A stretch of DNA of 64,000 nt from Shimia haliotis. Its GTDB lineage: Bacteria; Pseudomonadota; Alphaproteobacteria; Rhodobacterales; Rhodobacteraceae. The first letter of the stretch is position 1. Each line of letters begins with the position of its first letter. Below the pieces are notes generated by a model that made no database searches, had not been told where the DNA came from, and saw only the letters and a list, made by a program, of their open reading frames with translations. Below, one piece after another: positions 34,542-45,809 of this stretch. Location: contig NZ_FOSZ01000001.1 of NCBI RefSeq assembly GCF_900114415.1, positions 62,001 to 126,000 of the forward strand, in the 5' to 3' direction. A program made the position numbers and the translations under genes.

Positions 34542-35705
34542 ATGCCGGTTAAGAACAGATTTGCAGAGTTGCACAGCGAGATCACCGCGTGGCGGCGTGA
34601 CATTCACGCTCATCCCGAGGTTTTGTATGACACCCATCGCACCAGCGCTTTGGTGGCTGAAAAGCTGCGCGAATTTGGCTGTGATGAGGTGGTCACAGGT
34701 ATCGGACGCACGGGCGTTGTCGGGATCATCAAAGGCAAGAGCGACACCAAAGGCAATGTAGTCGGACTGCGCGCCGACATGGACGCGTTGCCAATGGCCG
34801 AACAGACCGGCCTAGACTATGCGAGCCGGAACGAAGGCGCGATGCATGCTTGCGGGCATGACGGGCACACGGCGATGCTGCTGGGCGCCGCGAAGTACCT
34901 GAGCGAGACGCGAAATTTCGACGGCTCTGTGGCGCTGATCTTTCAGCCGGCCGAAGAAGGCGGCAATGGTGCGCTGGCGATGGTCGAAGACGGCATGATG
35001 GACCGCTTCAACATCAAGGAAGTTTACGGCATGCACAACGAGCCGGGCCTGCCAGTTGGGGAGTTTTCCCTGCGCAGCGGGCCTTTATTGGCGGCGGTGG
35101 ATTTCTTCACCATCGAGATCGAGGGCAAAGGCGGTCACGCCGCGATGCCACAGCAAACCGTTGATCCGACCATCATCGGCACCAACATTCACGCGGCGCT
35201 ACAGTCGATTGTCAGCCGTAATGTTGACCCCGTAGACCGAGCGGTACTGTCTGTCACCAGCTTTCAGACCGGATCGGATGTGTTCAACGTGATCCCGCAC
35301 ACCGCGACGCTCAAAGGCACCGTGCGCACGTTTAACCCCGAAACACAGGACATGGTCGAGGCGCGCATGAGCGAAGTGGCCGCTGGCATCGCCGCGACTT
35401 ATGGCGGCACAGCCAAGGTGATTTATGACCGCATCACGCCTGCCACCATCAATGCCGATGAGCAGGCGATGTTTGCCGAGGAGGTCGCCACGGCGATTTC
35501 CGGCGGCTGCAACGAAGCGCCGCTTGTGATGGGCGGCGAGGACTTTTCCTATATGTTGCAGGCCCGTCCCGGGGCTTTCATCATGGTGGGCAACGGCGAC
35601 AGCGCCGCTTTGCACCATCCGGAGTATAATTTTAACGACGATGCTATTCCCTTCGGGAGCAGCTTTCTGTCAGAAGTGATCGAGCGCCGTATGCCGGCGG
35701 CCTGA
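34542..35705 (+). CDS. M20D amidohydrolase 2 (hippurate hydrolase-like)
   Basis: This 387-residue paralogue of the genes on both sides shares the N-terminal pattern KNRFAELHSEITAWRRDIH, the metal motif HACGHDGHTAMLLGAA, PAEEGGNGALAM (an altered glycine-rich turn compared with its neighbours), GKGGHAAMPQQTVD and GGEDFSYMLQ. The catalytic Glu and metal ligands are intact. Differences lie in the substrate-lid loop and the dimer-domain region, as expected for a changed acyl or amino-acid specificity. It is spaced 12 bp from the first copy, with GGGGGA before the ATG, and 24 bp from the third. Confidence 0.92.
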   Translation: MPVKNRFAELHSEITAWRRDIHAHPEVLYDTHRTSALVAEKLREFGCDEVVTGIGRTGVVGIIKGKSDTKGNVVGLRADMDALPMAEQTGLDYASRNEGAMHACGHDGHTAMLLGAAKYLSETRNFDGSVALIFQPAEEGGNGALAMVEDGMMDRFNIKEVYGMHNEPGLPVGEFSLRSGPLLAAVDFFTIEIEGKGGHAAMPQQTVDPTIIGTNIHAALQSIVSRNVDPVDRAVLSVTSFQTGSDVFNVIPHTATLKGTVRTFNPETQDMVEARMSEVAAGIAATYGGTAKVIYDRITPATINADEQAMFAEEVATAISGGCNEAPLVMGGEDFSYMLQARPGAFIMVGNGDSAALHHPEYNFNDDAIPFGSSFLSEVIERRMPAA

Positions 35706-35729
35706 GCCAACACGAAGCGAGGAAAAACC

Positions 35730-36896
35730 ATGCCCACCAAGAACCGTTTTGCAGAACTGCACGATGAAATCACCGCCTGGCGGCGTGACATTCACGAAAA
35801 CCCCGAAATCCTGTTTGAAACCCACCGCACCTCGGCGCTGGTGGCGGAAAAACTCAAGGACTTTGGCTGTGACGAGATCGTCACCGGCATTGGCCGGACC
35901 GGTGTTGTTGGCGTGATCAAAGGCAAATCTACCGCCTCAGGCAAGGTCATCGGCCTGCGTGCTGACATGGACGCGCTGCCGATCCTTGAGGCAACTGGGG
36001 TTGAGTATGCCTCCAAAACACCTGGCGCGATGCACGCCTGTGGGCACGACGGCCACACAGCGATGCTTTTGGGCGCGGCAAAGTATCTGTCGGAAACCCG
36101 CAACTTTGACGGCACGGTTGTTGTGATCTTCCAACCCGCCGAAGAAGGCGGCGGCGGCGGCAAAGAAATGTGTGATGACGGCATGATGGAGCGCTGGGGC
36201 ATTCAGGAAGTCTATGGCATGCACAACTGGCCCGGACAGCCGGTCGGCAACTTTGCGATCCGCTCGGGCGCGTTCTTTGCCGCGACCGATCAGTTTGACA
36301 TCCACTTTGACGGCAAGGGAGGCCATGCGGCGAAACCGCAGGAGACCGTGGACACCACGGTGATGGCAGCCCAAGCCGTGACCGCACTTCAGACCATCGC
36401 CAGCCGCAATGCCGATCCCGTGGATCGTGTGGTGGTTTCCGTGACGTCGTTTGAGACGTCCTCCAACGCCTATAACGTGATCCCGCAGTCGGTGCAGATC
36501 AAAGGCACCGTGCGCACCATGTCCGCAGAAATGCGGGATCTGGCCGAAGAGCGCATCAAGGCGATCTGCGCCGGTATGGCCGCGACTTATGGCGGTACGG
36601 TTGAGGTGAAATACCACCGTGGCTACCCGGTCATGGTCAACACAGAGACCCAAACCGAGTTTGCCGCCGATGTGGCGAAATCGATCTCAGGTCAGTGTGA
36701 CGAGGCGCCGCTTGTAATGGGGGGCGAGGACTTCGCCTATATGCTCGAAGAGCGCCCCGGTGCCTATATTCTCGTCGGCAACGGGGTCGAGGGCGCATCG
36801 GTGCACCACCCTGAGTACAACTTCAACGATGACGCCATTCCGGCGGGTTGTAGCTGGTGGGCAGAGATTGCCGAGAAGCGGATGCCTGCGGCGTAA
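35730..36896 (+). CDS. M20D amidohydrolase 3 (hippurate hydrolase-like)
   Basis: The 388-residue third tandem copy is by eye closest to copy 2 in the first 110 residues (KNRFAELHDEITAWRRDIH, HRTSALVAEKLKDFGCDE) and has the GGGGG turn of copy 1. Metal and catalytic motifs are complete: HACGHDGHTAMLLGAA, PAEEGGGGGKEM, GKGGHAAKPQETVD, GGEDFAYMLEE. It ends the operon, since a strong hairpin lies 25 bp downstream. Retention of three intact copies suggests separate substrates rather than decay. Confidence 0.92.
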   Translation: MPTKNRFAELHDEITAWRRDIHENPEILFETHRTSALVAEKLKDFGCDEIVTGIGRTGVVGVIKGKSTASGKVIGLRADMDALPILEATGVEYASKTPGAMHACGHDGHTAMLLGAAKYLSETRNFDGTVVVIFQPAEEGGGGGKEMCDDGMMERWGIQEVYGMHNWPGQPVGNFAIRSGAFFAATDQFDIHFDGKGGHAAKPQETVDTTVMAAQAVTALQTIASRNADPVDRVVVSVTSFETSSNAYNVIPQSVQIKGTVRTMSAEMRDLAEERIKAICAGMAATYGGTVEVKYHRGYPVMVNTETQTEFAADVAKSISGQCDEAPLVMGGEDFAYMLEERPGAYILVGNGVEGASVHHPEYNFNDDAIPAGCSWWAEIAEKRMPAA

Positions 36897-36920
36897 CGCA
36901 TCCCAAAGGTTCAGAAAAAC

Positions 36921-36950
36921 AAACCCCGCGTCGAGAGGCGCGGGGTTTAT
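36921..36950. terminator. bidirectional terminator
   Basis: AAACCCCGCG (36921-36930) pairs exactly with CGCGGGGTTT (36939-36948) around an 8-base loop. It lies between the convergent amidohydrolase 3 and moaA genes and serves both. Confidence 0.85.
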
Positions 36951-36973
36951 TGATTGTCGAAAAGGCCTTTGGA

Positions 36974-37978
36974 TCAACCGCCCGTATGGCTCATGTGGCG
37001 GGTCATCTGCCCGGCCACTTCCTGACGGGAGTAATCGAAATCGTGGCCTTTGGGCTTGAGCGCAATCGCATCGCGGATGGCATTTTCCAGCGGGACGTCG
37101 CTTTCGCTGCCACGTAGCGGCGCGCGCAGGTCGGACATACCTTCCTGACCCAGACAGGTATAGATTTCGCCGGTGCAGGTGATGCGCACGCGATTGCAGC
37201 TTTCGCAGAAGTTATGCGTCAGCGGCGTGATAAATCCGATTTTCTGACCGGTTTCCTCAAGGCGTACGTAACGGGCTGGGCCGCCGGTGCTTTCTGCAAG
37301 GTCGCTCAGTGTGTAGCGTTCTGCCAAACGGGCGCGCAGATCATCCAGTGACCAATATTGATCAAGGCGATCCTCGTTGCCCAGATCGCCCATCGGCATG
37401 ACTTCGATCCAAGTCATATCCATGTCACGCGCAGCGCAGAATTCGGCCAAGGTGAAGAGTTCATCCTCGTTAAACCCTTTGAGCGCAACAGCGTTCAGTT
37501 TGATCTTCAACCCAACCTCAAGCGCCTTTTCGATACCGCGCATAACCTGTGGCAGGCGGCCCCAGCGTGTGATGTCGGCGAACTTCTGTTCGTCAATGGT
37601 ATCAAGCGAAATGTTCACGCGCCGCACGCCGCAATCGTAGAGCTCTTGCGCAAAGCGCTCCAGCTGACTGCCATTGGTGGTCAGCGTCAGTTCCTTGAGG
37701 GCACCGCTGTCCAAATGGCGCTTCATCGACCGGAAAAATGTCATGATGTCGCGTCGCACCAAAGGCTCCCCGCCGGTGATGCGCAGTTTCTGAACGCCAA
37801 GGCGCACAAAGGTCGAACACATGCGGTCGAGTTCTTCGAGCGTCAGAAGTTCCTTTTTAGGCAGGAACGTCATGTTTTCGGACATGCAATAGACGCAGCG
37901 GAAATCGCAACGGTCGGTCACGGAGACGCGCAGATAGGAAATGGCGCGCTGAAACGGGTCGATCAAAGGAGTTGTCAT
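36974..37978 (-). CDS. moaA: GTP 3',8-cyclase MoaA
   Basis: MoaA is the radical-SAM enzyme that starts molybdenum cofactor synthesis from GTP. The 334-residue protein has the radical-SAM cluster C24/C28/C31 (RCDFRCVYC), the SAM-binding [11 protein letters not shown] and the second cluster in [19 protein letters not shown]. It also has the conserved C-terminal Gly-Gly (HTGG). I start it at the ATG at 37978, which gives the normal N-terminus; a TTG at 38014 is also in frame. No other moa genes are nearby. It is divergent from the lipoprotein gene across about 80 bp. Confidence 0.95.
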   Translation of the reverse strand: MTTPLIDPFQRAISYLRVSVTDRCDFRCVYCMSENMTFLPKKELLTLEELDRMCSTFVRLGVQKLRITGGEPLVRRDIMTFFRSMKRHLDSGALKELTLTTNGSQLERFAQELYDCGVRRVNISLDTIDEQKFADITRWGRLPQVMRGIEKALEVGLKIKLNAVALKGFNEDELFTLAEFCAARDMDMTWIEVMPMGDLGNEDRLDQYWSLDDLRARLAERYTLSDLAESTGGPARYVRLEETGQKIGFITPLTHNFCESCNRVRITCTGEIYTCLGQEGMSDLRAPLRGSESDVPLENAIRDAIALKPKGHDFDYSRQEVAGQMTRHMSHTGG

Positions 37979-38062
37979 GCGGGTTAGGCTAGTCCTGATT
38001 AAAGGGCAGAGCAAGTGCGCCTAAGGTTGTAGTTTTTCACAAGCTTGTGCATGATCCAGATC

Positions 38063-38491
38063 ATGAAAAAAGCTCTTTGTCTCCTTTCGATAGCGGCTCT
38101 GGCCGGGTGCGATTTGCCTCAGCTGGACGGTATGATTTCCAAACCCGACACTGGTGCGTCTTCGGGACCGGTGGTCGAGGCACCTGAAGAGGTCAGTGAA
38201 GAAACCCTGGCGGATATCTCTGAGACCGATCGTCCGGTGGCCGCGGCGGGGTCTCTGGGGACAACGGTGGTCTCTTTGGGAGATGCGGCCGAACCGGGCT
38301 CCTGGCTCAAGACGCCTCTGGTCGCGACGACACGACCGGGCAAAGTCTGGTACAAAGGGCGCTGGGCGGCGGTGACGCTGATCCCGATCGCCGGAGAAAG
38401 CGGGGCAGGCAGCCGCATGTCGCTTCAGGCGATGCAATTGCTGAGCTTGCCGCTGACCGAATTGACCGAGGTCGAAGTGACCGCGGAATAA
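38063..38491 (+). CDS. small predicted lipoprotein
   Basis: The 142-residue protein begins MKKALCLLSIAALAGCDLPQ, a lipoprotein signal with lipobox LAGC (Cys at 16). The segment after that is acidic and probably flexible (about 25-65), followed by a small globular part (SWLKTPLVATTRPGKVWYKGRWAAVTLIPI). A lysine-poor +2 Asp after the Cys would favour inner-membrane retention under the E. coli rule, which may not apply here. No family or function is recognised. Upstream in-frame starts exist at 38045 (TTG) and 38051 (ATG); 38063 gives the cleanest signal peptide. Confidence 0.75.
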   Translation: MKKALCLLSIAALAGCDLPQLDGMISKPDTGASSGPVVEAPEEVSEETLADISETDRPVAAAGSLGTTVVSLGDAAEPGSWLKTPLVATTRPGKVWYKGRWAAVTLIPIAGESGAGSRMSLQAMQLLSLPLTELTEVEVTAE

Positions 38492-38495
38492 GCGG

Positions 38496-39169
38496 TTACT
38501 TCAGGTATTTACGCGCTTCTTTGACGGCAAACGGCTTCATCCCATCGGCATGAGCGCCAAGGAATGTGTGTACGCGCGGGGCGTCATGTTTTGAAAGATC
38601 CCGGAGCCACCAGCCGATCGCTTTTTGAATGAACCAGTCGTGGTCCGGCACATAGGTCGCAGCCCAACCCAGAACGCGGTCCCGAATCTCCAGATCGAGG
38701 GGCTTGGGGAAATTCTGTTTGGTCCATGGCAAGGTGATCACCAAGGCCGCGCGGCGGGTCCACATGTGCTCTGAAGTGGTCCAAGCTTCGACATCGTCGA
38801 TGCGCGACGGATCCGCAGTCAGGCGCTTTTGTCCCGCCATACAGGCGTGATCCGCGATCGCCCAACTGTCAAACTCGGGCAGCCAGCTTTGTATGAGCTT
38901 CCACACTGCGTCATCAGGGCGAATACGGGCCTGCGTCAGAAGCTTGGATGCCGCCAGACGGGCCTCAAAAATGTCGGTGTTCCACAGGTCGCGGGAGAGG
39001 GCAACGCGCTGATCAACCGTCAGGGTCTGTCGCCAGCCTTTGGTCAGGTCGTTGATGTCAGGGTTGGAAATTCCCAGAACCTTGCGGCTTTGCTTGTGGT
39101 ATTTTGCCATGCCCTCGGCACGGCCTTCCTCCACAAGCGCTTCTAGTGCGATGAGCGCGTCTTCAAGGG

Positions 39170-39173
<4 letters not shown>
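38496..39173 (-). CDS. AlkD-like DNA alkylation repair protein
   Basis: The 225-residue all-helical protein is of the AlkD/HEAT-repeat DNA glycosylase type. Family features are KVLGISNPDINDLTKGW, SWAIADHACMAGQ with the catalytic-site Trp/Asp region, WTRRAALVITLPWTK, and the end segment WFIQKAIGWWLRDLSKHDAPRVHTFL. AlkD excises positively charged alkylated bases such as 3- and 7-alkylpurines without base flipping. Its ATG overlaps the stop of glmS by 4 bases (ATGA), so it is translated from the glmUS message. The convergent lipoprotein gene ends only 4 bp away. Confidence 0.88.
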
Positions 39174-40992
<1,819 letters not shown>

Positions 40993-40993
<1 letters not shown>

Positions 40994-42348
40994 TATTGGC
41001 TCTCCTGATCCCGTTTTTGTTTCTTTTTCTTTAAAATTTCGAACAATTTTACCGCCAGTCCAGGTTTGGTCGTCTGCTCAGCCCGTGCCAAGGCCAGAGC
41101 CGTGTCCGGAACGTCCTTTGTGATGACTGAGCCAGAGCCGGTCATCGCCTGATTGCCGATTTTGACCGGTGCCACCAACATGGTGTTGGAGCCGATAAAC
41201 GCACCGTCGCCAATTTCTGTGCGGTGCTTCATCACGCCGTCATAGTTGCAGGTGATGGTGCCTGCACCGATGTTGGTGCCTTTGCCAACGGTGGCGTCAC
41301 CGACATAACTCAGGTGATTGACTTTGGTGCCCTCGCCAACTTCGGCATTTTTGATCTCCACAAAGTTGCCGACATGGGTGTTTTCGGCAAGCTCTGCTCC
41401 GGGGCGCAGGCGGGCATAGGGGCCAACAGTTGCGCCGCGCGATACGTGGCATCCTTCAAGATGCGAAAAGGCGCGAATGCGGGTGCCGGATTCAATGGTG
41501 ACTTCAGGGCCGAAATAGACGTTTGGCTCGATCGTGGTGTCGCGTCCGATGATGGTGTCAAAGGACAGCATCACGGTTTCCGGCTGTTGCAGGGTGACGC
41601 CCAAATCCATCAGGTCGGCACGGGCGCGATCCTGAAAAATGGCTTCGGCCTGCGCCAGATGCGCGCGCGAATTAACGCCCAGCGTTTCGGCTTCGTCACA
41701 GGTGACAGCGGTCACTGGCAGGCCGCGATCACGGGCAATGCCGACGATGTCGGTGAGATAGATTTCGCCCTGCGCATTGTCGGAATTCAAGGCGTCAATC
41801 AGGTCAAACAATTGTGTACTCTTCGCTAGCATTACACCAGAATTACAGAAGGTTATGTCACGTTCTTCATCCGTTGCATCCGCAAATTCGACGATCCGTT
41901 CAAGGCTGGACTCTTGCATCACCAAGCGCCCGTATTTTCCCGGATCCGCAGCTTCAAACCCAAGAACCACAACCGCGTTGTCTTTGCGGGCGACGATCAT
42001 TTTTTCCAACGTGTCGGCGCGGACAAACGGTGTGTCGCCAAAAAGCACAATGACGTCGCCGTCAAAATCAGAGAGTGCGTCGCGCGCCATATTGGTGGCA
42101 TGACCGGTGCCGTTCTGTTCCTCTTGCAACACAACCTTGGCATCGGGGTCAAAATCCAGAGCGGCCGCTTTGACGGCGTCAAAGCCGTGGCCGGCCACAA
42201 CAACGGTGTGCGCGGGCGACAGGGCGGCTCCGGCTTGCATTGTGTGCACCAACATTGGGGCGTTTGCGATCTGGTGGAGAACTTTCGGCAAGTCTGAGTT
42301 CATCCGTGTGCCTTTGCCCGCGGCCAGGATGACAAGTGCAATGCTCAT
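40993..42348 (-). CDS. glmU: bifunctional UDP-GlcNAc pyrophosphorylase / GlcN-1-P acetyltransferase
   Basis: GlmU acetylates glucosamine-1-phosphate and then makes UDP-GlcNAc for peptidoglycan and lipid A. The 451-residue protein has the N-terminal nucleotidyltransferase motif LAAGKGTRMNSDLPKVLH. The C-terminal left-handed beta-helix has hexapeptide repeats (VGNFVEIKNAEVGEGTKVNHLSYVGDA; GTITCNYDG) that carry the acetyltransferase site. It is the first gene of glmU-glmS-alkD and is divergent from gph across 137 bp. Pairing with glmS keeps two consecutive pathway steps in one transcript; glmM is not here. Confidence 0.97.
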
Positions 42349-42485
42349 TATGTTTTCTCTTTGAATTCAGGTGCGCCCGTTTTATCGCAGTGCCCAATGG
42401 GTGCAAGGCCGCGGGCCATCAAAACTGATTGCGCCCTGTAACAGATTTGCGCAAAAAGACGCGCACCAAAGAGGCGGGCAGAAAA

Positions 42486-43157
42486 ATGCGGACGGTGGTT
42501 TTTGATCTGGATGGAACACTGGCGGACACCAGTGGTGATCTCATCGCGGCGGCAAATTATTGTTTTTGTGACATGGGGTTCGGTGACGTCCTTGATGTGC
42601 AGGCCGACGCCGGCGTGGCCTTGCGGGGTGGACGCCGGATGTTGACCGAAGGCCTGACCAGAATGGGGCGGTTTGACGAGGCCACTGTTGATCGCTTTTA
42701 TCCGGTTCTTCTTGAGGCCTATAGGGCGAACATTGCCGAACACACGTTTTTCTTCCCCGGAGCGCTTGAGGCGGTCGACGCTTTGAGGGCACAGGGCTAT
42801 GGCGTCGGCATCTGCACCAACAAGCCGGAAGCACTGGCCGAGCAGTTAATGCAAGCCTTGGGCGCGCGCGAGGCGTTCGGCGCCCTTGTCGGGGCAGACA
42901 CGCTGCCGGTGCGCAAGCCGGATCCCGAACCCCTGCGCGAAACAGCGCGGCGATTGGGGGGCGATCCCGCGCAAACCATCCTGATCGGGGACAGCGACAC
43001 AGATCGCAACACCGCCAAGGCCGCCGGTGTGCCGTCGGTATTGGTCACCTTTGGTCCCTCCGGCGAAGATATGGCCGCGTTGGAGCCTGAGGCCTTGCTT
43101 GAGGATTATGCGGTCCTGCCGATGGTTGTAGAGGCGCTGATCGGACGCAACAGTTGA
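42486..43157 (+). CDS. gph: phosphoglycolate phosphatase-like HAD hydrolase
   Basis: The 223-residue HAD phosphatase has motif I VVFDLDGTLADT (nucleophile Asp), motif II Thr in GICTNKP, Lys in VRKPDPEPL and motif IV LIGDSDTDRNTA. Gph removes phosphate from 2-phosphoglycolate, and the product glycolate can feed the malate synthase route. The ATG at 42486 gives the typical MRTVVFDLDG start; an upstream frame to 42429 adds residues unlike the family. Its last 52 bp overlap the 3' end of the convergent MmgE/PrpD gene. Confidence 0.88.
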   Translation: MRTVVFDLDGTLADTSGDLIAAANYCFCDMGFGDVLDVQADAGVALRGGRRMLTEGLTRMGRFDEATVDRFYPVLLEAYRANIAEHTFFFPGALEAVDALRAQGYGVGICTNKPEALAEQLMQALGAREAFGALVGADTLPVRKPDPEPLRETARRLGGDPAQTILIGDSDTDRNTAKAAGVPSVLVTFGPSGEDMAALEPEALLEDYAVLPMVVEALIGRNS

Positions 43158-44434
43158 TCTGAGAGCGCTGAAAACGGCAACGCCGCGAGATTGGCAAGCG
43201 TATCTTCGATCTCGCAGGCCGCCACATGACCAATCACAGGATCCGCAAGTGCATGGAACTTTCCGCGCAGATCGGCCTCGGTCGGAGGCGCTGTGTGGTC
43301 CCATTTGGGCTCGTGCCAATCGCTTTGAAACCTCTCTTTCGCCGTTTGCACGCACACACGTGCGAGGCGTTTTTGTGGAAAGGCCGCGTTGGCCTGATCG
43401 TGCTCTGTCATTCTGATTTTGGCCGACAGGGACTGAATATCCGCGTCCTTCGTGGCGTCATCAGAGATGGCCTCTGGCGTGACATCCCCGCGCATCAGCG
43501 CAACCGCAACAGGGAAGGCCGTCGAATATTGCGCCTCTTCGGTATTGGACGGCGCAAGCATAGCCAAGCGCACACTCTCGTGGAATGTTTCGATGTGAAT
43601 GGCGGTGATGTCGGCGGCGGAAAAGCCGTGTTTTGACTGAAGTGCAAGGGCGGCTTCAATCGGGGCCTGTGCCCAGCGACAAACGGGGTAGGGCTTGTAA
43701 TATTGCTCCATCACATACCACCGTTGCCCAAGATCTGCCCAAAAGGCAGGGGCATTCTCGACGGTGATGGCGGGGGCGCCACTAAAATGCGCGCGCGCCA
43801 GCTTGCACGCCGACACTCCGGTCATCGCGCCCCAACCTGCGCCGTCCTTCAGCATGGTCGGATGATCGATGCAGCGCATCATCTGGCTGCGAGGCGCGTG
43901 GTATTCGGCAATGCCAAGCGCGTGACGGGTGGTCTCGGCGTCCAGTTCAAGCAGGCGCGCACAGGCCGCTGCCGCTGTGACCGCGCCCCAACTGCCGCTG
44001 GTGTGATAGTCGGGCACCGTCGCGTGCTGGGCCACCGAGATGCGGGCTCCGAATTCGTATCCCATTGCGATGGCTTCCAAAAAGGCCCGCCCCGAGCTTT
44101 TGACCTCATGCGCGACGGCCAAAGCGGCGGGAAACAGCGGCGCGCCAATGTGGCCTTTTGCGGGATTAAATCCGTCGTGGCCGTCCAGCGCGTCAATTGT
44201 CATGCCTGCCGCAAGGGCGGCGCCACTTGCCGAGGCACCGCGTCCGTCAAGGAACATCGGCACAGTGCCGGCAAATTCCTCTTGGGCGTGGGCGCGGATG
44301 ATGCGGGAGAGGCGTGTGCCAAGTCCACCCGCGCCGACGCCAATCAGATCAAGCAGGCTGAGTTCCACCTGTTTTTGGGCGTCATTTGGCAGGTCGTCCC
44401 ATGAAAACGCGTGCACAAAAGCAATTGGATCCAT
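43106..44434 (-). CDS. MmgE/PrpD family protein
   Basis: The 442-residue protein is of the MmgE/PrpD fold, which includes 2-methylcitrate dehydratase, cis-aconitate decarboxylase and iminodisuccinate epimerase. Recognisable segments are LDLIGVGAGGLGTRLSRI, the active-site region TIDALDGHDGFNPAKGHIGA, GSWGAVTAAAACARLL, and MEQYYKPYPVCRWAQAPIEAA. The methylcitrate operon is absent, so it should not be called PrpD. It is divergent from the DegT-type gene across about 140 bp and overlaps gph tail to tail. The substrate is open. Confidence 0.88.
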   Translation of the reverse strand: MDPIAFVHAFSWDDLPNDAQKQVELSLLDLIGVGAGGLGTRLSRIIRAHAQEEFAGTVPMFLDGRGASASGAALAAGMTIDALDGHDGFNPAKGHIGAPLFPAALAVAHEVKSSGRAFLEAIAMGYEFGARISVAQHATVPDYHTSGSWGAVTAAAACARLLELDAETTRHALGIAEYHAPRSQMMRCIDHPTMLKDGAGWGAMTGVSACKLARAHFSGAPAITVENAPAFWADLGQRWYVMEQYYKPYPVCRWAQAPIEAALALQSKHGFSAADITAIHIETFHESVRLAMLAPSNTEEAQYSTAFPVAVALMRGDVTPEAISDDATKDADIQSLSAKIRMTEHDQANAAFPQKRLARVCVQTAKERFQSDWHEPKWDHTAPPTEADLRGKFHALADPVIGHVAACEIEDTLANLAALPFSALSDQLLRPISASTTIGRTA

Positions 44435-44576
44435 TGTTTCGGTCCTTCCATGTCACTGTATTCAGCATAGCTGGAGGCGCGGCACAAAAAGGGCCGAAGC
44501 CGACCTTTTGCGTCGTATTTTGTGCAGCAACCAGCTGCCGATTGCAGGGCGGAGGGGCTTGGCGTAATGCTTGGGC

Positions 44577-45809
44577 ATGACCACGAACGCAGAGGGCGCG
44601 ATGAGCGAGAGCATGAGCCAAGAGGTTTTTTCGGGCAACTTCACCCAACAGGAGCCGATTCCGGAGGACGCGATTGCAGCGGCCGTCGCGGTGATGCAGT
44701 CGGGGCGGTTGCATCGTTACAATGTCGCGCTTGAAGAATTGGGTGAGGCGGCGTTGCTAGAGCAGGAGTTCGCCGCCATCACAGGGGCCAAGTTCTGTTT
44801 GGCGGTGGCTTCAGGCGGCTATGCCATGGGCTGCGCGTTGCGGGCTTTGGGGGTGAAGCCCGGCGATAAGGTGCTGACCAATGCGTTCACGCTGGCGCCG
44901 GTGCCGGGGGCGATTGCCTCGGTGGGGGCCGTGCCGGTCTTTGTCGGCGTGACCGAGGGGCTGGTGATTGATCTGGATGATCTCGCCGCCAAGGCGGATC
45001 AGGCAGATGTGCTGATGCTGTCCCACATGCGCGGGCACATCGCGGATATGGACGCGCTGATGGCGATCTGTGACGCGCAGAACATCAAAGTGATCGAAGA
45101 TTGCGCGCATACCATGGGCGGCGGTTGGCGCGGTGTGGCCTCGGGCCGGCATGGCGTTATGGCTTGTTACTCGACGCAGACGTACAAACATGTGAATTCG
45201 GGCGAGGGCGGGTTTCTGATTTCCGATGACGAGGAGGCGATGGCGCGGGCGATCATTCTGTCGGGATCTTACATGCTCTATGAACGTCACGCTGCGGCAC
45301 CTGCGCCCGAGGTTTTTGAGCGGGTGAAGTACCACACGCCCAATGTTTCCGGCCGCATGGACAATTTGCGGGCGGCAATCCTGCGGCCGCAATTGCGCAA
45401 GCTGGATCAACAGGTTGCGGCGTGGAATGCGCGTCATGATGTGGTGCTGCAAGGCCTGCGCGGCACACCGGGGTTGCAGGTGGTGGAGCGACCTGACGGC
45501 GAGGAGTATGTCGGCAGTTCGATCCAGTTCCTGTTGCTCGATTGGAGTGAGGCGAAGATCAACGAGGTGCTGCGGCGGTGCGGCGCGCGCGGTGTCGAAC
45601 TCAAGTGGTTTGGCGGGGCGGAGCCGGTGGCTTTCACCTCGCGGTACGACAGCTGGCGCTATGCGCCGAGCGAGGCGATGCCAAAAACCGACCGCATTCT
45701 CAAAGGTATCGTGGACATGCGTATTCCGCTGACGTTTTCGATTGAAGATTGCGAGATGCTGGCGCGGATTGTTAAGTCGGAGGTCAGCGCGGTCTATCAG
45801 GCCGAGTGA
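44577..45809 (+). CDS. DegT/DnrJ/EryC1 family PLP-dependent aminotransferase
   Basis: The 410-residue fold-type I enzyme is of the sugar aminotransferase family. It has FTLAPVPGAIASVGAVPVFV, VIEDCAHTMGGGWRG with the PLP-contacting Asp, the Schiff-base Lys in STQTYKHVNSGEGGFL, and YHTPNVSGRMDNLRAAIL. Such enzymes usually aminate nucleotide-linked keto sugars, though some act on other substrates. No sugar-nucleotide genes surround it. Start choice is uncertain: ATG codons at 44577, 44601 and 44613 are all in frame and none has an ideal ribosome site. Its stop is directly adjacent to the convergent hydrolase stop. Confidence 0.85.
   Translation: MTTNAEGAMSESMSQEVFSGNFTQQEPIPEDAIAAAVAVMQSGRLHRYNVALEELGEAALLEQEFAAITGAKFCLAVASGGYAMGCALRALGVKPGDKVLTNAFTLAPVPGAIASVGAVPVFVGVTEGLVIDLDDLAAKADQADVLMLSHMRGHIADMDALMAICDAQNIKVIEDCAHTMGGGWRGVASGRHGVMACYSTQTYKHVNSGEGGFLISDDEEAMARAIILSGSYMLYERHAAAPAPEVFERVKYHTPNVSGRMDNLRAAILRPQLRKLDQQVAAWNARHDVVLQGLRGTPGLQVVERPDGEEYVGSSIQFLLLDWSEAKINEVLRRCGARGVELKWFGGAEPVAFTSRYDSWRYAPSEAMPKTDRILKGIVDMRIPLTFSIEDCEMLARIVKSEVSAVYQAE

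Noticed and set aside
36974-38062. Molybdenum-cofactor riboswitch or other leader RNA before moaA
   Set aside because: Only about 80 bp separate moaA from the divergent lipoprotein gene, too little for the motif, and nothing resembling it is visible.
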